Source: a virus. From it: DNA of 22,199 nt. The stretch covers positions 1 to 22,199 of the IMG/VR virus record IMGVR_UViG_3300038415_000044; one strand, written 5' to 3'. Below the pieces are notes generated by a model. It saw nothing but the letters and a program-made list of their open reading frames with translations, made no database searches and was not told the DNA's origin. Of the stretch, positions 19,965 to 22,199 are shown piece after piece (the stretch's first letter is position 1; every line of letters begins with the position of its first letter). The position numbers and the translations under genes were made by a program.

Positions 19965-20287
19965 TCGGGTCGCTCCGTGTCGAACGCGTCCATCGTGATG
20001 ACCTCCGTCATCCGCTTCTCCTTCTCGTACCCGGCCTTGAGGCGCTCCTGCCTCGTCCGCTCGTAGGCTTCGGCCGTCCAGACCCCCACATCATCTTCAA
20101 TGATTAAACCCGCATCCCTCAAGGTCTCAAAATAGTCGTAGACGGTTGACTTCCTGACGCCAAGGACCAGTCGTGCCCTCGCCAACAAGACCCTCTTCGA
20201 AATCCCTTCGTCGTCCTTCACCAGTGAGAGGAACCTGTGGACGGCCCGCCTGCGTTCAACCTTTAACGGCTCGCTGGACAGTGGCAT
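19961..20287 (-). CDS. Winged-helix transcription regulator
   Basis: A 108-residue protein from ATG 20287, heading the chain of small genes. SLVKDDEGISKRVLLARARL, then GVRKSTVYDYFETLRDAGLI and EDDVGVWTAEAYER give helix-turn-helix and wing. The N-terminus is basic and the C-terminus (RLKAGYEKEKRMTEV) is a charged helix. An imperfect palindrome 32-51 bp upstream of the start is a candidate operator, so it may control its own operon. No -31 TATA match is present. Probably a viral regulator of early genes, host-like in fold. Confidence 0.75.
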   Translation of the reverse strand: MPLSSEPLKVERRRAVHRFLSLVKDDEGISKRVLLARARLVLGVRKSTVYDYFETLRDAGLIIEDDVGVWTAEAYERTRQERLKAGYEKEKRMTEVITMDAFDTERPE

Positions 20288-20318
20288 CAGGTCTTCACTT
20301 CTCCCCGTAGGTCAATCA

Positions 20319-20338
20319 GTGGAAATCTCAGATTCCAC
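20319..20338. promoter_or_regulatory. Palindromic operator candidate
   Basis: GTGGAAATCTCAGATTCCAC is an inverted repeat (GTGGAATCT arms with one extra A) just upstream of the winged-helix gene. This arrangement fits autoregulation. The 247-bp non-coding interval 20288-20534 also contains direct repeats and the T-arm-like stretch below. Confidence 0.45.
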
Positions 20339-20369
20339 CCCGCATACGTCCTCCCACCTACTGCTACTG

Positions 20370-20394
20370 TACTACTCCCTCTTACTACTCCCTC
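20370..20394. repeat. Two 12-bp direct repeats, pyrimidine-rich
   Basis: TACTACTCCCTC occurs at 20370-20381 and 20383-20394, a period of 13 bp in a long pyrimidine tract (purine-rich on the minus strand). It lies between the HerA-like gene and the winged-helix gene and may bind a regulator or a recombination protein. Low-complexity expansion is the alternative. Confidence 0.45.
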
Positions 20395-20400
20395 CCTCTT

Positions 20401-20430
20401 GGTCGTGGGTTCGAATCCTACCCCCTCGCG
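20401..20430 (+). other. tRNA T-arm-like remnant, possible attachment site
   Basis: The plus strand carries GTGGG-TTCGAAT-CCTAC at 20405-20421, a perfect T-stem and T-loop (one G-T pair), followed by CCCCTCGCG like a 3' acceptor strand. No D-arm, anticodon arm or matching 5' acceptor strand is found upstream, so it is not a complete tRNA. A lone tRNA 3' end is typical of viral or plasmid attachment sites in archaea and bacteria. No integrase lies in the window. Confidence 0.45.
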
Positions 20431-20534
20431 TGGATGGATGCGGCGTGGAAAACCGACTTGGCAAGAACTCGAGTTGTTTCCCATCCTTGGGGGCGTCATT
20501 CTCCTACTGTCGGGGGAGGTGCGGAGGGGGGCCA

Positions 20535-21992
20535 TCAGTTTGAGACCTCCACTTTGACGAACCTCGCCAGCCTGTAGGTCGTCCCGTCGAAGACGACCGC
20601 GCCGAAGGTCCTCGGCACTATCTCGGAGATGTGCCTGTGGTCGAGGTTCCATCCGTGCTCCAGGCCGAGGACTTCAATCTCGGACGCCCTGCTGGGCTGG
20701 CCCTCGCGGTCGTTCATCAGGACGTAGACCAGCTGGCCGGCCTTCTCCTTGGTGCTCAGCGAGACGAGCTTCTCGGTGTGGCTGACCCTGATGGTCATCT
20801 GCTCGTGCTCAAGGTCGATTTGGCTGGGCGGTTCTGATTGAGAATGTGCACGGCCCTCCTCAGATGATGCGCGGCCCTGTGTCTGAAGGGAGGCCCCAGC
20901 ACCCCTGCCGGAGGCCTCCCGGGTGTCAGGCTGGGAAACGCTGCTCTGCACGCGCCCGACGTTGGCGGGGGCTTCCTGAGCTGGGTTACCCCGCACGTTG
21001 CCTGACTGTGATACTTCGGTGTGTAACTTGGTAGGTAGCTCCGTAGGTAAACGGCTCTGCGTAGGTAGCGGCTTAGGTGCATACGCAGGTATGTGCTTAG
21101 GTGTAGACCGTCCTTCGAAGACGTCCCTGAACCTCTCGATGAACTCCCCCACGGGCATCGGATGGATCTTCGAGGCGTCGAACCGCTTGAGGTTCTCCCT
21201 GGTGGCGTGGAAGGTCTCCCTCATCCTGAACTTGGTCTTGACGCCGGGCACGTTCATGTCGGGCCCCCAGACGTAGGCCTCGCCGTCCTTCAAATCACTC
21301 AGGGAGTCGAGCCATTCGTTGAGCGCCTTCTTGTCGCCGGTCCTCCTCACGGCCCAGGCTGCCACCGCCTCCTTGTCCTGGGGAGCGTTGGTCCGCATCG
21401 CGACCATGAAGTCAGACTGCGTGAGGACGTTCTTGTTGACCACAGCGGAGCGCTGCGAGAGCAGGGTGCAGCCGAGGTTCCGGTTCCCTCCCCGTCTGAC
21501 GAAGATGTCGACCGCGTGGAGGCAGACGGTCTCGTCGCGCATCGGCTTCTGGGGCGCGATCACGTCGGCCTCCTCGATGAAGACGTGCCGGTCGTTGGTG
21601 TTCTTCCGGCGGAGCTCGTCGAGGAACCGGGGGATGAACCGCTGGGTCTGGCCCTGGGTGAGCTCGGAGATGTCGATGACGCAGGAGACGTTCGACTGGA
21701 TGAGGGCGTCGGCCAGCTTCTCCGCCTTCTCCAGCTCGAGAGGAAGGTCCGCATGGTCGCCTCCGAAGACCACCACAGGCAGGCCCTTGCCTTTGCCGTC
21801 GTAACCCACTCTCAGGCCCCACCACACGCCCATCGGGTCGAGGACGATGATCGGGATCCCGGCCTTGACCATCTCCTCCGCGAGGACCGCAGCTGCCCAG
21901 GTCTTGCCCGCGCCCCTGATGGCGAGGAACGCGAAGACCCTCCTTGCGGCTTCGATGGTCAGCGTCAGGTTGTCGGAAAGCCTGAGGCTCAT
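20535..21992 (-). CDS. HerA/DUF87-type ATPase
   Basis: A 485-residue protein from ATG 21992. An upstream in-frame extension overlaps the ASCH gene and is rejected. Walker A is AIRGAGKTW (Lys30, Thr31), Walker B HVFIEEAD at residues 136-143, and LLSQR at 177-181 is the sensor-like motif. Residues 1-330 form the ATPase core of the HerA/FtsK-like branch (DNA translocation or end processing in archaea). About residues 335-420 are a Pro/Ser/Gln-rich linker with tetrapeptide repeats. The end (HTEKLVSLSTKEKAGQLVYV, GTTYRLARFVKV) may be a small winged helix. In this virus it may serve replication or recombination; a packaging role is less likely since a terminase exists. Confidence 0.85.
   Translation of the reverse strand: MSLRLSDNLTLTIEAARRVFAFLAIRGAGKTWAAAVLAEEMVKAGIPIIVLDPMGVWWGLRVGYDGKGKGLPVVVFGGDHADLPLELEKAEKLADALIQSNVSCVIDISELTQGQTQRFIPRFLDELRRKNTNDRHVFIEEADVIAPQKPMRDETVCLHAVDIFVRRGGNRNLGCTLLSQRSAVVNKNVLTQSDFMVAMRTNAPQDKEAVAAWAVRRTGDKKALNEWLDSLSDLKDGEAYVWGPDMNVPGVKTKFRMRETFHATRENLKRFDASKIHPMPVGEFIERFRDVFEGRSTPKHIPAYAPKPLPTQSRLPTELPTKLHTEVSQSGNVRGNPAQEAPANVGRVQSSVSQPDTREASGRGAGASLQTQGRASSEEGRAHSQSEPPSQIDLEHEQMTIRVSHTEKLVSLSTKEKAGQLVYVLMNDREGQPSRASEIEVLGLEHGWNLDHRHISEIVPRTFGAVVFDGTTYRLARFVKVEVSN
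21031..21108. repeat. 12-bp period AGGT repeat (iteron-like) inside HerA-like gene
   Basis: On the plus strand, AGGT starts at 21033, 21045, 21063, 21075, 21087 and 21099, so the spacing is 12, 18, 12, 12 and 12 bp. Units look like GTAGGTAGCGGC or TTAGGTGCATAC. They encode Pro/Thr tetrapeptides in the linker, with A+T-rich codons unlike the flanks. Confidence 0.6.
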
Positions 21993-21993
21993 T

Positions 21994-22198
21994 TCACGAG
22001 GAACCCCTTGACCGGCTGGAACTGTATGGCGAAGACCTCGTACTCCCCGAGCGGCCTGAACCTGAACCCCGCCCTGCGCAACGCGGTCTTGAGCTGCCAC
22101 AGGTTGTCGAAGCCCCCCAGCTCCGCGTCGAACTCAGTCAGGTCTCCCAGGTTCCTCAGCTTAATGTCGGTGATGCGGGCCCTGTACAGCAGCTGTCC
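21994..22198 (-). CDS. ASCH-domain protein, 3' part
   Basis: The last 68 residues of a gene cut by the right window edge, ending at TGA 21994, one base before the ATG of the HerA-like gene. The sequence reads YRARITDIKLRNLGDLTEFD, then AELGGFDNLWQLKTAL and EYEVFAIQFQPVKGFLVK. The order I-T-x-I, L-G-D-L-T, a G-F-x-x-L-x-x-L-K helix and a final V-x-x-I-x-F-x-P strand fits the ASCH (PUA-like) RNA-binding domain. Such proteins may act in RNA-linked regulation. The N-terminal part is not visible. Confidence 0.7.
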
Positions 22199-22199
22199 G

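Noticed and set aside
20261-20266. TTAAAG inside the winged-helix gene as a further promoter
   Set aside because: No start codon lies at the -31 distance; the position holds GGT.
20341-20430. A complete tRNA gene around the T-arm
   Set aside because: No D-arm, anticodon arm or complementary 5' acceptor strand is present in the preceding 75 bases; the region is pyrimidine repeats.
20287-20652. Minus-strand open frame containing GVGFEPTTKREG
   Set aside because: This peptide is a familiar artefact of translating a tRNA T-arm. The frame overlaps the end of the HerA-like gene and the regulatory gap.
21993-22100. N-terminal extension of the HerA-like protein to 22100
   Set aside because: It overlaps the ASCH-domain frame by 36 codons and has non-coding composition; the ATG at 21992 sits right after the ASCH stop and begins the first strand of the ATPase.
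1-22199. CRISPR array, insertion sequence, integrase or lysis cassette
   Set aside because: No spaced palindromic repeats, transposase, integrase or lysozyme-like motifs were seen on either strand.

Overview
The window looks like part of the genome, or an integrated copy, of a tailed double-stranded DNA virus (Caudoviricetes) with a siphovirus-type structural module. The host is probably archaeal. Every supported gene is on the minus strand, so the map reads from right to left. Three things point to archaea. First, the protein between terminase and portal has the sequence pattern of the archaeal HTH_45-type winged helix. Second, there is a HerA/DUF87-type ATPase. Third, six TATA-like boxes (TTAAAG, TTAAAG, CTAAAG, TTATAG, TTAAGA, TAATAA) each begin exactly 31 nt before a TTG, GTG or ATG start codon, as expected for archaeal promoters giving leaderless mRNAs. 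Base composition is high G+C. I cannot name the host class.

Region 1 (22199-20535): the end of an ASCH-domain gene, then a HerA-like ATPase whose proline-rich linker is encoded by a 12-bp-period repeat. Region 2 (20534-20288, non-coding): an operator-like palindrome, 12-bp direct repeats and a tRNA T-arm-like stretch that may be an attachment site. Region 3 (20287-17330): a winged-helix gene heads a chain of very small genes that mostly overlap by NTGA or TGATG. Several have Cys/His zinc-binding patterns; one resembles a PD-(D/E)XK nuclease and one is secreted. A further small zinc-type gene has its own TATA box.

Region 4 (17289-9964), packaging and head: small and large terminase, winged helix, a 60-residue protein with a CTG start, portal, YkgJ-type Cys-cluster protein, a 27-residue membrane microprotein, protease-scaffold fusion with a nested scaffold start, decoration protein and HK97-fold major capsid protein, ending in a hairpin terminator. 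Region 5 (9867-8150): two glycosyltransferases, probably a moron, with their own promoter. Region 6 (8153-6455): head-tail connectors, a zinc-finger microprotein and a membrane protein.

Region 7 (6310-1), tail: a Cys-containing gene without a recognisable start codon, tail tube protein, tail assembly chaperones joined by a -1 frameshift at T TTT TTA, an HK97-gp10-like protein, a short tape measure, a hub-like protein with an inserted jelly-roll-like domain, and three more distal tail proteins, the last cut by the window edge. Neighbouring genes are coupled by stop/start overlaps, and promoters sit inside the ends of preceding genes, so the late region is probably read as several nested transcripts. 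No integrase, polymerase, lysis gene, complete tRNA or CRISPR array was found here.
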